Shown here in pieces: positions 46,995 to 57,310 of a stretch of 64,000 bases of DNA. The notes beneath the pieces are model-generated. The model did no database searches and was not told the DNA's origin. It saw only the letters and a program-made list of their open reading frames with translations. Positions within the stretch are counted from its first letter, which is position 1. Every line of letters begins with the position of its first letter. The DNA is from Marinihelvus sp963695135 (GTDB lineage: Bacteria > Pseudomonadota > Gammaproteobacteria > Xanthomonadales > SZUA-36), in assembly GCA_963695135.1 (NCBI GenBank), contig CAVOGA010000002.1:654457-718456 (forward strand). Direction: 5' to 3'. The position numbers and the translations under genes were made by a program.

Positions 46995-48034
46995 TCAGTA
47001 CAGGAGGTTGTCGTAGGGCACCCAGCACTTCGAATGGCGCGCGAAGTTCAGCCACACGAACAGCACCAGCCCATAGACAACCAGGGTGCCCACCACGATG
47101 GTGTTGGCCGTGTCCCTTCCCCTGACCAGCAACGGCAGGCGCGAGAAGACCACCACCTGCAACGGCGTGAGGTACAGCGCGATGCGGTCGGTGGCGGTGG
47201 AGGCCAGGGACAGCAACGGCACGCAGAGAACGGCGGCAAAGGCCATCCACAGCCAGATCTGCGATTCGGGGAACTGCCGTTTCCAGGGCTTCCAGAACGC
47301 CAGCAGGATCAGCGCGGGCACCAGGTTCATCAGGATCCGCACCCGGGCGCCGGCTGAGCGCATGTCTTCGACCACGTAGTTTTGCCACAGATCGGTCTGG
47401 TAGTCCGCCAGGAAGGCCGCCCACAGCCCCACGCCAACCAGGACCACCGCGACGGCGCGCACCGCCCAGCCGCGGCCGAATACGAACAGGGCCAGCGGAA
47501 TCATCAGCACCGCGGTCTTGTGGAACAGCGTCGCCAGGCTAAGCAGCACCAGGAACTTGGTCAATCTGGCGGTCTTCCAGCACCTTCAGGCCCCAGAAGA
47601 GCCAGGCCCAGCGCCACCGCCTGGCGCGTGTAGCCCATGGACACCACCACCACGAGATACGGCACGGCCACGGCCATGGCCAGCCAGGGATAGGGCTGGG
47701 CGCGCGCAAAAAATGATCAGCCCGGTGACAAACACCAGGGCGCTGAACATGTTGGCGCCGTAGACCTCCCAGTTGAAGATATGGGGAGACATAGTTGAAC
47801 AACTGGTAGCCCGGGTCGGACATGGACCAGAGCTCGGCAAACCCGGATCCAATATCCGCGGTAGTACTACAGATACGCAAACCAGTCGCAGCCCACCTCG
47901 AAGCGCAGGCCGATGGCCAGCACGAACAGCAAGCCGACCACGAACCATATTGGGCCCGATGCAGCACGTCTTGTGCCTTGATACCCCAAACACATGGCAG
48001 CCGCTGATAAGTACATGACCCAGTAAGTGATCAT
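46995..48034 (-). CDS. EpsG-like polysaccharide polymerase (several frameshifts)
   Basis: About 345 residues in three or more broken frames. Pieces in order: MITYWVMYLSAAAMCLGYQ with GLRFEVGCDWFAYL; SMSDPGYQLFNYVSPYL; VYGANMFSALVFVTGLIIFCAR; LATLFHKTAVLMIPLALFVFG; VPLLSLASTATDRIALYLTPLQ; and FVWLNFARHSKCWVPYDNLLY. The set of about ten hydrophobic helices with G-x-D-W-x-x-Y and D-R-x-x-x-Y matches the EpsG family of exopolysaccharide polymerases. Breaks lie near 47870, 47780, 47705, 47600 and 47565. Its ATG overlaps the asnB stop (ATGA), so the two are translationally coupled. It is the last gene of the polysaccharide block. Confidence 0.8.
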
Positions 48035-50004
48035 TGCGCCTCTAACCAGGCCTGAAACATCAGCACCGCCCACAGGCGATGTTGCTGACCGTCCCGGCCC
48101 GCTAAGTGCGTTTTCCAGGCCGCGCGAACAGGTTCTGGATTAAACAGGCCTTCATCTTCAAGGCGTTTGCGCGCGAGAAGCGGCTCGGCCCAATCTCGCA
48201 ACGGCCCGCGCAGCCATTCAGCCAGCGGAATACTGAACCCCTGCTTTGGTCGCTCAAAGGCCTCGGGTGGCAAAAATTTACGTAACAGTTGGCGAAGTAT
48301 CCACTTACCCTTGCCGTCACGAATCTTCATGTTAATCGGCAGACGCCAGGCAAGCTCGACAACATGATGATCCAGAAACGGTGCGCGGGTTTCCAACGAA
48401 AACGCCATCGAGGCACGATCAACTTTACACAGAATGTCATCGGGCAGATAGGACATGGAATCGCTCAACATCATCCATTCGGCGAGACCGGCCTCGCCGC
48501 CCGTTAATTCAAAGCGCGGCTTTTGCCCCAGGACCGCTTCTCTCACAAGCTCCTCCGGTCTTTGCCAGGTAGATACAAGAGATTGATAGAAGCCGGTAAA
48601 GTCTTCGGCCTGGCTTAATCCGGCTGCCACTTTGTGGACCTTGTCGCCAGGCGCGGTGACACCGATACCCATGGCACCAGCGACCTGATTCCAATAATCG
48701 CTGCTCGCGCCAAGAGCGAGGCGCGCCCCTGCCCTCCGCAATGGTCCGGGCAATGCTTTGGCCTTACGCCAAACAGCCGGGGCCATCACGTGACGGTTGT
48801 AACCTCCGAACGACTCATCCCCTGCGTCGCCAGATACGGCCACTGTCACATGCTTGCGCGCCTCGCGACAGACAATTGCGGTTGGTATCTGGGAAGAATC
48901 AGCAAATGGTTCGTCATAGATCTCAGGCAAGGCGGGCACCAGATCGAGGGCGTCTTTGGCCGCAACACGTATCTCCAGGTGATCCGTCCCCAGATGTCTT
49001 GCCACGGTTGCGGCGTGGGCCGCCTCGTTATGGTCGGCCTCATCAAAACCAACGGTGAACGTGCGCACGGGCTTTGAGCTCTCTGCCTGCATCAATGCTG
49101 TAGCCAACGACGAATCAATGCCCCCGGACAAGAAAGCACCCAATGGCACATCGGCAATAGACTGTTGCCTGGTCGCAGTGCGCAACCCTGCTTCTAGCAA
49201 ATTCAAGGCCTCAGTCTCATTGACGACAGGAGAGTACCTGGCTTGCGCCACGACCTCTGGCAAAGACCACCAACGGTGAAGCTGAAACCCAGTGGATGAC
49301 TGAGGGGCACGCGGTGGCGTTTCCGGGCCATGATTTGGGGCGTCCAAATTCACCACGGCCATCACGCCAGGCTCCAGCTTAAAGAAGTTGCTGTAGATAG
49401 AGAGAGGTGACGGAACGTAGCTAAAACGCAAATACTCAACCAGTGCATCGCGATTAATCTGCGGCTTAAAACCAGGGTAGGTTTTAAAGGCCTTGAGTTC
49501 GGACGCAAACAGAAATGCGTCACTACACCAACCGTAGTACAGCGGCTTTTCTCCCATCCGGTCACGGGCTAACAACAGCTGGCGTTCGTTGCGGTCCCAC
49601 ACGGCTATAGCGAACATACCCGTCGCAGCATTCAGGGTTTTCTCAATGCCCCATTGCTCAAACCCCGCCAGCATGGTCTCGGTATCGGAGTGGCCATTCC
49701 ATGCCCACGCATTGCCTGCCGACTGTTCCAGTGCCTGACGCATATCCAGGTGATTGTAGATTTCACCGTTAAAGGCCAATACAAACCGGCCACTCGAAGA
49801 CTCCATCGGCTGATGCCCCGCCGGCGAGAGGTCGAGCACTGCAAGGCGACGATGCGCAAGAGCAATACCGGCGCTCTCGTCAGCCCAGACCCCTTGCGAA
49901 TCCGGGCCGCGGTGCCGGAGTTTCTCTGCCATTCGAGCTGCGTTAATACCCAGATCCACTGTGGGAAGACCGTTTGTACTGAGAACGCCGGCGAATCCGC
50001 ACAT
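48031..50004 (-). CDS. asnB: Asparagine synthase (glutamine-hydrolysing)
   Basis: 657 residues from ATG 50004, giving MCGFAGV with the catalytic Cys directly after Met. Glutaminase domain: LRHRGPDSQGVW, AHRRLAVLDLSPAGHQPM and FNGEIYNHLDMRQAL. Synthetase domain: GAFLSGGIDSSLATALM (PP-loop, near residue 260) and DELCKVDRASMAFSLETRAPFLDH-type end (DDILCKVDRASMAFSLETR). All residues for glutamine-dependent amidation are present, unlike the lasso cyclase at 36.3 kb. It is in the polysaccharide cluster, where such AsnB homologues commonly amidate uronic-acid-containing sugars. The polymerase gene follows, overlapping its stop. Confidence 0.93.
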   Translation of the reverse strand: MCGFAGVLSTNGLPTVDLGINAARMAEKLRHRGPDSQGVWADESAGIALAHRRLAVLDLSPAGHQPMESSSGRFVLAFNGEIYNHLDMRQALEQSAGNAWAWNGHSDTETMLAGFEQWGIEKTLNAATGMFAIAVWDRNERQLLLARDRMGEKPLYYGWCSDAFLFASELKAFKTYPGFKPQINRDALVEYLRFSYVPSPLSIYSNFFKLEPGVMAVVNLDAPNHGPETPPRAPQSSTGFQLHRWWSLPEVVAQARYSPVVNETEALNLLEAGLRTATRQQSIADVPLGAFLSGGIDSSLATALMQAESSKPVRTFTVGFDEADHNEAAHAATVARHLGTDHLEIRVAAKDALDLVPALPEIYDEPFADSSQIPTAIVCREARKHVTVAVSGDAGDESFGGYNRHVMAPAVWRKAKALPGPLRRAGARLALGASSDYWNQVAGAMGIGVTAPGDKVHKVAAGLSQAEDFTGFYQSLVSTWQRPEELVREAVLGQKPRFELTGGEAGLAEWMMLSDSMSYLPDDILCKVDRASMAFSLETRAPFLDHHVVELAWRLPINMKIRDGKGKWILRQLLRKFLPPEAFERPKQGFSIPLAEWLRGPLRDWAEPLLARKRLEDEGLFNPEPVRAAWKTHLAGRDGQQHRLWAVLMFQAWLEAQ

Positions 50005-50009
50005 AAAAG

Positions 50010-50837
50010 CTAGGAGATCCGATAGCCCACTGCACACCAGAAAGGCGCATTTTCAGAAAAGGTTATGTTGCCTAAACCGGCTTCTTCCATCATGGCTTCG
50101 ATTTCGTTCTTGGTGAACCGCTTCTCCAGCGGCGTACCAAACCGATCACGAGAATCAGTCCGCATCGTGTAAAAGCTATGATTTCGATAATAGGAAAGTG
50201 GAATTGACTGAACTGAGACGCCCATAAGTTCAAGGAGCTTACTGAAGTAAGCCAACGGGAGGTACACAACTACAGCAATCAGATCGGTAACGAGGTTTTT
50301 AGGCGCCTCAGGAAGTGCACGCACCATTCGCCGAACAGCGTCAGAGACCTTCCAGATAGCGCGAAACCACCAGGGGCGATTATCGAAGGCGTAATACAAG
50401 TAAACCAGTAAAGGTGCTCCAGGCTTCAAGAGATTGGCACAGGAACGCATTGCCGAAACAGTATCCGGGACGTGATGTAAAACACCCAGGGAAAAGCCAA
50501 AGTCCTGGCTTGCAGGCGCCAAGATATCATCATCAACCGCAGCCTTATGAAATGTGACATTCGCAAACCCGCTCAGATTGATCTTGGCAACTTCGATGGC
50601 CACAGAGGGATCAATACAGTGAAGTTTGGCCACACGCATCGCCACGAACCGCGACCAGCGCCCGCTACCGCAACCCATATCAAACCCTTCAGCCTCTTCT
50701 GGCAAAGCATTCCAGTCGAATACTGAAAAGTACTCGTCGAAAATCCGAAGAGCCTCATCTTCGGCGAGATCCGACTGATCGTGACGCGACCACTCAGAAC
50801 CGAAACTATCAATGGTTTTCTCGTCCCGGTTATTCAT
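50010..50837 (-). CDS. Class I SAM-dependent methyltransferase
   Basis: 275 residues. Motif I AEGFDMGCGSGRWSRFVAMR, motif II region KAAVDDDILAPASQDFGFSL and LGVLHHVPDTVSAMRSCANLL with LKPGAPLLVYLYYAF are typical of small-molecule methyltransferases. The C-terminal region contains a membrane-like segment (LVTDLIAVVVYLPLAYFSKLL). It is 5 nt upstream of asnB. Probably methylates a sugar or an O-antigen-type intermediate. Confidence 0.85.
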   Translation of the reverse strand: MNNRDEKTIDSFGSEWSRHDQSDLAEDEALRIFDEYFSVFDWNALPEEAEGFDMGCGSGRWSRFVAMRVAKLHCIDPSVAIEVAKINLSGFANVTFHKAAVDDDILAPASQDFGFSLGVLHHVPDTVSAMRSCANLLKPGAPLLVYLYYAFDNRPWWFRAIWKVSDAVRRMVRALPEAPKNLVTDLIAVVVYLPLAYFSKLLELMGVSVQSIPLSYYRNHSFYTMRTDSRDRFGTPLEKRFTKNEIEAMMEEAGLGNITFSENAPFWCAVGYRIS

Positions 50838-50853
50838 TCGACGCGCATCTCAA

Positions 50854-51963
50854 TCATTGAGACTGATCTTTCAGAGACTTGAGCAGTTTTTCCCAGTCAT
50901 CCAAAACTACCGGAAGGGCATACGGGCCCAGCTGAAAAGCGCTTGCGCCTCTCGAAAGTTTCGCTCTCAACTCTGAATCAGATATCAATGCTTCAAGGGC
51001 ATCACTAAAACGACCCAACTCATCAGGAACAAGCAAACCATTGCTTTCATTGCTGACCAATGCGTTGGTGCCAGGACAGTCCTTGAAGCCGACCACTGGC
51101 AGCCCATTCAACAGCGCTTCGGCTGTTACCAGGCCAAAACTTTCGTAGATGGAAGGCATAGCAAATATGCTGGCTCTCTCATATTCGGACTGAATATCTT
51201 TGATCACGCCCGGCAGTTGGACATGCGATTCCAGCCGAAGGTCATGGATTAACTTTTCCAGCTTTTGGCGAAGACTCCCCTCACCCACAATTCGCAATTG
51301 CCAGTCGGGATATTTCTTCGCAAGCGGCGCAAAAGCGCTGACTAACGCCTCATGATTTTTCTGTGGCTCCAATCGACCAACCGTCAAGATCAACTTCTGC
51401 TTTTTTATATCCTGACGAATTCTAAGCCTAGTAGGAGCTGAGAGCGTTACCGGGTTGTGAATGACAATAGCCTTGCGTCGAAACCACCATGAAAAAGATT
51501 TGTAGATTTGCTCTGAGACAACAGTAAATCGGCTTATCAATGGTGCAACCAAGTGCAACAATAAAAATTCGAGAGGCTTCAAGCGGTAGTGATGCGGACC
51601 AATATGCTCACTGGCGATCAACGAAATACCCGTTCCGGAAAGTCCAAGTGCTGAAGGAACATAAGAACTATGCATAAATGCAATTACGACATCCGGATTG
51701 ACGCTTTTTGATAAATGTCTTAGCCGTTTCGCCCTGAATAGCATTTCAGAAGGGCTTGAACTGACACTTACGTCACCAATCCCTAGTCCAATTCGCTGAA
51801 CTGAAGGATCCAGATGGTAGTAGCTCTCCCAAGAATTCGCGTCAAAAGTCGCGACGTTCACTTCATGGCCACGAATGGCGAGCCCAGATGCGACATCCGC
51901 CAGCACCCTCTCGGCACCACCACCTGGGTTAGTCATAGACTTAACAACAAAAAGCAGACGCAC
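50854..51963 (-). CDS. Glycosyltransferase family 4
   Basis: 369 residues. N-terminal Rossmann domain begins LLFVVKSMTNPGGGAERVLADVA, typical of GT4 enzymes (G-G-A-E-R). The donor domain shows LILTVGRLEPQKNHEALVSAF, LRIVGEGSLRQKLEKL and ASIFAMPSIYESFGLVTAEA (E-x7-E), all in the right order. It transfers a sugar to a growing polysaccharide or lipid-linked unit on the cytoplasmic face. It sits 3 nt from the next GT4 gene. Confidence 0.93.
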   Translation of the reverse strand: MRLLFVVKSMTNPGGGAERVLADVASGLAIRGHEVNVATFDANSWESYYHLDPSVQRIGLGIGDVSVSSSPSEMLFRAKRLRHLSKSVNPDVVIAFMHSSYVPSALGLSGTGISLIASEHIGPHHYRLKPLEFLLLHLVAPLISRFTVVSEQIYKSFSWWFRRKAIVIHNPVTLSAPTRLRIRQDIKKQKLILTVGRLEPQKNHEALVSAFAPLAKKYPDWQLRIVGEGSLRQKLEKLIHDLRLESHVQLPGVIKDIQSEYERASIFAMPSIYESFGLVTAEALLNGLPVVGFKDCPGTNALVSNESNGLLVPDELGRFSDALEALISDSELRAKLSRGASAFQLGPYALPVVLDDWEKLLKSLKDQSQ

Positions 51964-51966
51964 CTG

Positions 51967-53067
51967 CTATCCAGCGTCCTGATGGATACCTAAGAGTTCA
52001 AAGTGGCGCCTAATTACACTTTCGGGAGAAAATTTCGCAACCACCGCATCCAATTTCGCTTTGCACACAGGTTTTTCGAATGCATTCAGAATAGCGTTTG
52101 CCATAGCCAAAGGGTCTTTCATTGGCACCAGGTATCCTACTTCACCGCCTTGCAGCACTTCTCTCGGCCCAGTTGGACAATCTGTCGAGACCGGTGTGCA
52201 TCCACACATCATCGCTTCAACCAGCACATTGGGGAGGCCTTCAACGTATGACGAAAGAACAAATACCTGGGCCTTTTTGAAAAACTTAAGCGGATTAGAA
52301 ACATAGCCAGGCAGCGTAACGACATCTCGCAAGGTAAGACTATCGATTAGCGACTCAAGCTCACCTCGCAAAGAGCCGTCTCCCAGAATCACGAGGTCGG
52401 CGCGGTTTCGAATTCGCGGATCGCTGAATGCGTTAATAAGATCTGCAAATCCTTTCCACGGCTCCAGCGAACCGGCAGCGATGACCAGTGGCTTTGATAT
52501 GTTCAGAGCCCAATCTTCCGTTACCGCTTCATTCATACGTTTTCTTGAGTTCGCATCATCCACGATGTTGTAAACGCATACATGCGGCGCATTTTTGAAG
52601 ACATCCCGATATTGATGAACCATATCCTCCGAAACACACGTGAGAACGTTGGCCCTCGGAGTAACCAATTTCATTAAGATCTTCAGAATCCAACGCTTTG
52701 AAAACAGTTTCTTCGAATAAGTGTCGTAGGGGGTAACCCTGGACGAACCACTGAACTTCGCCTTTGCCCCCGAGAGTAGCAAAGCAATTAACACCACTAT
52801 GTTGAGATGGTCTTCTGCCGAAAAGATTACATCAGGTTTTTCGGTTCTTAAGTAACCAATGATGGGCCACAGAAGGTTACGCACTTTGTCTTTGTCAAAG
52901 CTCTTTAATCGAACATTTTCAATTTCTGGAAACGGAATCTCTGGATCGAGTTGACCATGGATCAAATCTACCTCATGGCCTGCCTCCTGCAGCGCACGGG
53001 CAAAACGGATCTGTGCCAAAGGCACACCGGTAAGGCTGTAGCGCGCGGTGATAACAGCGATTTTCAA
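51967..53067 (-). CDS. Glycosyltransferase family 4
   Basis: 366 residues. N-terminal MKIAVITARYSLTGVPLAQ with acceptor-binding Rossmann domain; donor domain PLVIAAGSLEPWKGFADLINA, LVILGDGSLRGELESLIDSL and AQVFVLSSYVEGLPNVLVEA (E-x7-E). GT4 members with this sequence resemble WbnH/galactosyltransferase-like enzymes, but sugar specificity cannot be told from motif alone. The start overlaps the stop of the upstream GT gene (ATGA). Confidence 0.92.
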   Translation of the reverse strand: MKIAVITARYSLTGVPLAQIRFARALQEAGHEVDLIHGQLDPEIPFPEIENVRLKSFDKDKVRNLLWPIIGYLRTEKPDVIFSAEDHLNIVVLIALLLSGAKAKFSGSSRVTPYDTYSKKLFSKRWILKILMKLVTPRANVLTCVSEDMVHQYRDVFKNAPHVCVYNIVDDANSRKRMNEAVTEDWALNISKPLVIAAGSLEPWKGFADLINAFSDPRIRNRADLVILGDGSLRGELESLIDSLTLRDVVTLPGYVSNPLKFFKKAQVFVLSSYVEGLPNVLVEAMMCGCTPVSTDCPTGPREVLQGGEVGYLVPMKDPLAMANAILNAFEKPVCKAKLDAVVAKFSPESVIRRHFELLGIHQDAG

Positions 53068-54188
53068 TTAATGATTTTGGCCATTCGTGATTTTGCAGAC
53101 TCGAACGAATAGTTTTCATCAAAAATCTTTCGGACTGACGGGTCGAAAGGCTCAAAACCCTTATGCTCAGCGAGCCCAATTTGAGTTACAAACGTCTTCG
53201 CGTCGTTACATATCCAACCGACTTTTGATGCGATGTCTTCGTATCCGATGAAGGCTTCGGCCGTGCCAATGACGTGCTTGCCGAACATTAGTGCTTCAGC
53301 GACCTTGGTCTTCATGCCGGAGCCATCGAATATTGGCGCCACGACAAACTCTGCGCCGGCGTACCAGGTTTCCAGATCATGAGCTTCACCAATCACCTGA
53401 ATCTTGCCCTCAATGTTTAACTCTTCCCTATAAGAATCGAAGCCACGGCCAACAATTAGCGTCTTGATATTGATGTGCGGCGCCACTTTGTGCGCGTACC
53501 ATTGCACGCCTGATAAATTTGCGTAAAACGCCCCACCGACAAACAAGCAGTATTTCTCAGCGAGTTTAGGCTCTGTACCAGTGCCGCTGTACTGGTCCCG
53601 AAGAGTCATCGGCATGAGATCAGTTGCCCCCTTGCCATAGACTCGCTTTAGCAAATCACTATCCCGTTGATTTAAACAAATGAGCCTGTCACTAAACTTT
53701 ACGGCTTTACGTTCAGCAAGATAGTTTGCAATCAAAACACCCAGTGAGTGAATGCTCTTGTCTTGAATCATCGAACCCAAAAAAAACCTTGACTCAACGT
53801 TGTGAAAAAACGTGACCACTCTTACCTTCGGAGCGGTAGTTTTTACCAAGCGACTAACTTCACCCAGGTTGGAGCCATCGACAAAAACGGTTTCTATGCT
53901 TCCTGAACCCAAATACTCAGAAATACGCTCAATAGACGACTCACTTATGCCGTCAATCTGCCCTTTGAAGGCTTTAAGTCGTTGCCAGATATCACTAATT
54001 TTCGACGTAGTCAGCTCGAGCAATTCCAGTCTGTCACTAGCTAGTTCACTGAGCAGGTCGTAATTAACCTTGCTGAGCATCGCGCGGCCACCGCTGGGTT
54101 TCGACTGAATTGTGTTAGTCACTAGAAGAATTGAGCCTTTACGTTCGTATTTGACTTTTTCAGCGGCCTTTGAAGTTTGGCTGGTCAA
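53064..54188 (-). CDS. Glycosyltransferase family 4-like protein
   Basis: 374 residues. The N-terminus (KGSILLVTNTIQSKPSGGRAML) is the GT4 Gly-rich start, and the C-terminal domain has KTLIVGRGFDSYREEL, GAEFVVAPIFDGSGMKTKVAEA with the following Gly/His region KHVIGTAEAF, matching the 'E-x7-E' neighbourhood only loosely. The nearest family is the GT4/GT1-like Glyco_trans_1_4 group. It overlaps the next gene by 4 nt in the same operon. Confidence 0.85.
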   Translation of the reverse strand: MTSQTSKAAEKVKYERKGSILLVTNTIQSKPSGGRAMLSKVNYDLLSELASDRLELLELTTSKISDIWQRLKAFKGQIDGISESSIERISEYLGSGSIETVFVDGSNLGEVSRLVKTTAPKVRVVTFFHNVESRFFLGSMIQDKSIHSLGVLIANYLAERKAVKFSDRLICLNQRDSDLLKRVYGKGATDLMPMTLRDQYSGTGTEPKLAEKYCLFVGGAFYANLSGVQWYAHKVAPHINIKTLIVGRGFDSYREELNIEGKIQVIGEAHDLETWYAGAEFVVAPIFDGSGMKTKVAEALMFGKHVIGTAEAFIGYEDIASKVGWICNDAKTFVTQIGLAEHKGFEPFDPSVRKIFDENYSFESAKSRMAKIIN

Positions 54189-54209
54189 TGGTTAATCACG
54201 CAGCAATCC

Positions 54210-55187
54210 CTAACGAAAAAGATCTTTAATGAAGCTCCGAATACCAAGGAAGTACTTGTAGTCACCGTTTCGCAGAAGCCTCAAAACAGTTCTCTTATTT
54301 GCCAACCAACCGGAGGAAGACAAGGAAGCTCGTAAACGGTGAGCCGATACGATCGACTCGATCTCTTGTTTAATTCTAAGTCGCTGCGGTTCAGTAGATA
54401 GGCGGAGAAACGCCTCTTTTCTCTCATCCAGCAATTCCCCCATTTCCGAGAATTCTTCGGCTTTTGCAAGATACGCCTCAGCTGCATCTATCGAGAAGTA
54501 TTTACGCCCAATGTTGAAGTTGGAAATAAGGCCTGGCTCTTTCAGCTCAGATACTGAGTGCCCCTCATCATGAATACGCCAATACTGCAGCACTTCTGGA
54601 ATCACGACCCTTGTTTCGATCAGGTTTGCCCACCGATGTATATAAACATCGTGCTGTGGGCAGTTACCTTTTGGAAAGGGTAAAATGAATTCGAGAAATG
54701 CACGCGACATAGCTGTGCAGCATCCGGCAATGTGGCTGTCAGCGGTACCAGTAAATGCTTCAGCTTTCTCTAAAACGCTTGTCTTGTCAGGCGTTAGCGC
54801 GCTGTCCGCATACAAGGCATCATTTATAAATACGTTGATCCCCATGGATTCGTTTTGGGCTGCAAGAATGGTAGAGATTTTATTGGGCAACCAGTAATCA
54901 TCTTGATCACAAAGAAAAACAACATCCCCTTTGGTTAGAGATAAAGACTTTTCAAAATTACGGGTGATGCCAAGGTTTCGTTTATTGCAATAAACCTGAA
55001 CATCAAATGGCGCATTCGCTGCGAACTCTTCGATCAATCTTAATGTCGCATCTGACGACCCATCGTCAATAATCACCAACTCATCCGGAAGCATTGACTG
55101 TTCACGAATGCTCTCCAACTGTTCAACCACGTATGACTCGCCGTTATAAGTTGTCATGGCCACAGATGTTTTTGGGTTTTTCATCAA
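54210..55187 (-). CDS. Glycosyltransferase family 2 (rhamnosyltransferase-like)
   Basis: 325 residues. GT-A domain: TSVAMTTYNGESYVVEQLES, DELVIIDDGSSDATL (D-x-D-like), VVFLCDQDDYWLPNKI (metal-binding DQDD) and GCCTAMSRAFLEFILPFP. The pattern with 'CDQDDxW' and 'HDxYIHRWA' fits the RfbN/WbbL-type rhamnosyltransferases. A C-terminal helical tail follows (LRASLSSSGWLANKRTVLRLL). Confidence 0.9.
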   Translation of the reverse strand: MMKNPKTSVAMTTYNGESYVVEQLESIREQSMLPDELVIIDDGSSDATLRLIEEFAANAPFDVQVYCNKRNLGITRNFEKSLSLTKGDVVFLCDQDDYWLPNKISTILAAQNESMGINVFINDALYADSALTPDKTSVLEKAEAFTGTADSHIAGCCTAMSRAFLEFILPFPKGNCPQHDVYIHRWANLIETRVVIPEVLQYWRIHDEGHSVSELKEPGLISNFNIGRKYFSIDAAEAYLAKAEEFSEMGELLDERKEAFLRLSTEPQRLRIKQEIESIVSAHRLRASLSSSGWLANKRTVLRLLRNGDYKYFLGIRSFIKDLFR

Positions 55188-55253
55188 AAATCGAAATTAT
55201 GACGACTTATTATCCAAAAGAATTTTTTAGAGAAAATAAAATGGCGCGTGAAT

Positions 55254-56327
55254 TCATTCTGATGGTTTAGAGGCCGTAACGGAGAGAAACTCCTCGGTTT
55301 GATGCATGAAGCGTGTCGTGAGACGCGCGAGAGTTGCTGAAAAACGTAACTCTAGAGGCATCGCTGTTTCGGCTAACCAATCATTAGTGGTAGCGAGCGA
55401 ATAACTTCGCTGAAAGTCGACATAAACCGGGTTCACATTCTTGACGCGTCTAATATCGATAAATCCAGCGGAGTTAATTGCAGTGTTGAGTGATGAAGAA
55501 TTAAACAAAACCAGATGGCGTGGAGGGTCTAAATGAAACCAGTTTTTTCCAAATTTCTTATGCCCCACGCTTGTAATATTTGGTGTCTCAATCCAAAGTG
55601 TTCCGCCTGGCTTTAGTAACTTATATGCGGCTTTTAAGACCTCACAAGGCTTATGCAAATGCTCAATCACGTGATTCATGGTTATCACATCAACTTTACC
55701 CTCCCACATACCTAGCTCTTCAATACTGGTATAAAGTTGATCTAAACCATTCTCTGTGCAGCGCTTTAAGGCACTCAAGTCAGGATCTATGCCAATTACC
55801 CGCCATCCACAAGACCTAGCAAGAATGAGAAAAGAACCATTTCCGCAACCAACATCAAGTAACACTCTCGACGTACCAGTCCTGAAAGGTAGATGTCTAT
55901 GTTGACGATCAAGGATTGTTCGCGTGAAGGGCAAAGCAAACGCCGCGAACACGCCCAGAGAGTTTGACGGTTGATTGTTTGCGCCATAGCGCCAATTGGA
56001 ATACCCATTACTCAATATTCTTCGAAACTTTCGAAAAGTTGAGAGCCTATTAAAGTCAGGGCTGTTATCGGCACCGTCGTGAGTAAAGTACTTTTCGTAA
56101 GCCAAACCGATGGAGGATTCTGTTGGTCTAGGGCTCAGAATAGCCGAGCCACAGTCCTTGCATTTCCAAAGATTCCAATGCCCAGGGGCAACTTTAAAAT
56201 TACGATCTGTTAATGCAGAGTGTAATAGTTCTCGTTCATCGGAACTGCAGATCGGGCACAACTCAACGTACTCCAATCCGTTTGTTGGCCACTCCTTGTG
56301 AGTTTCAATTGTTGAATTGTTTGTCAA
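55254..56327 (-). CDS. SAM-dependent methyltransferase with N-terminal zinc ribbon
   Basis: 357 residues. An N-terminal zinc site is visible (ELCPICSSDE with CxxC, then LWKCKDCGSAILSPRP with CxxC), as in C-methyltransferases acting on dTDP-sugars and in polysaccharide clusters. The methyltransferase domain has VLLDVGCGNGSFLILARSCG, GIDPDLSALKRCTENG, MNHVIEHLHKPCEVLKAA and LKPGGTLWIETPN. It is followed 5 nt later by a GT2 gene on the same strand. Confidence 0.88.
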   Translation of the reverse strand: MTNNSTIETHKEWPTNGLEYVELCPICSSDERELLHSALTDRNFKVAPGHWNLWKCKDCGSAILSPRPTESSIGLAYEKYFTHDGADNSPDFNRLSTFRKFRRILSNGYSNWRYGANNQPSNSLGVFAAFALPFTRTILDRQHRHLPFRTGTSRVLLDVGCGNGSFLILARSCGWRVIGIDPDLSALKRCTENGLDQLYTSIEELGMWEGKVDVITMNHVIEHLHKPCEVLKAAYKLLKPGGTLWIETPNITSVGHKKFGKNWFHLDPPRHLVLFNSSSLNTAINSAGFIDIRRVKNVNPVYVDFQRSYSLATTNDWLAETAMPLELRFSATLARLTTRFMHQTEEFLSVTASKPSE

Positions 56328-56332
56328 TTTTC

Positions 56333-57284
56333 TTAGAAGCGCGCCTTAAGCCACGTCGTTAAAAGAGGAGGCAAGAGAATCCGCAAAAACGCTTCGTAAC
56401 AACGATAGTTCTTGAGCATTCGTATATCTGTCTTCAAACAATCAACCCATAGGCGCAATGATCTGGTTTTATTAGTCACGGAAAAGTCGATCGACGCCAT
56501 CAAGTAAACCACAGCGAGTGACGCAGCATAATTCTTATTGTGCTTATACAAATAGAGTATTTTCTTTCTACCTTCCAACATCGCTTCAATATTCTTCGAC
56601 ATCGAAAGTTCATGTTGGCGATAAGCCACCAAAACCTCGTCAATAACTCTCAAATAGCCACCGTCTTTGGTAAGCAAAAGCCACATATACCAATCCTCGA
56701 TATATATACTTTCACAGTAAAGCCCTACTTCAAGGAGCTTTTCCGTTCTTAACAACTGAGTGGCTGCCGCGATATTATGTCGACGAAGTATGATGTCTTC
56801 AAAATCATAGACTCGATCAATTAATTCGGATCTTGAAACTCTTTTACCAATCAAATCAATTACGTCAAAGCTGCAAAATATACCGGCCGCGCCCAGGTCT
56901 GATTGGAGCTTTTCAACCAGTACCGAAGTCTTTGTCGGATACATCAAGTCATCGGAAGCAATCGCAGAAAAAAACTCACCCCGCGACCACTTAATCGCTT
57001 CATTTAAAGTACCTGCTAAACCCTTGTTCTCCCTGCTTTTGAAGCAAAACCTCTTGAATCGGTTTTGACATTCGGGAATCAATTTTTCTATTTTTTCAAT
57101 CGAATCATCGCTGGAGCCATCATCGATGATAATCAGTTCAATGTTCTCATAATCCTGATTAATGACAGATTTGATGCAATCCTGAATATAGAGGCCATGA
57201 TTGAAAGCTCGGGATTGCAACGGTTACTAATGATTGATGCGTCAATTTCGCGCTGGAACCCTGGATTTGTGCTTGGGCATTCAC
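56333..57284 (-). CDS. Glycosyltransferase family 2 (one frameshift)
   Basis: About 316 residues. GT-A start VTVAIPSFNHGLYIQDCI is reached only after removing one base near 57210, and the start is then GTG 57284. Further motifs: IELIIIDDGSSDDSIEKIEK, NKGLAGTLNEAIKWSRGEFF, IASDDLMYPTKTSV and YCESIYIEDWYMWLLL (E-D-W). This E-D-W pattern is common in GT2 sugar transferases of O-antigen clusters. Without the repair the frame begins at 57220 and lacks the first strand. Confidence 0.85.
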
Positions 57285-57310
57285 ACTACCGAACACTTTC
57301 GTAACAACGC

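Noticed and set aside
48031..50004. Second asparagine synthase as another lasso cyclase
   Set aside because: It has the intact N-terminal catalytic Cys (MCGFAGV), lies in the polysaccharide operon and has no precursor or protease next to it.
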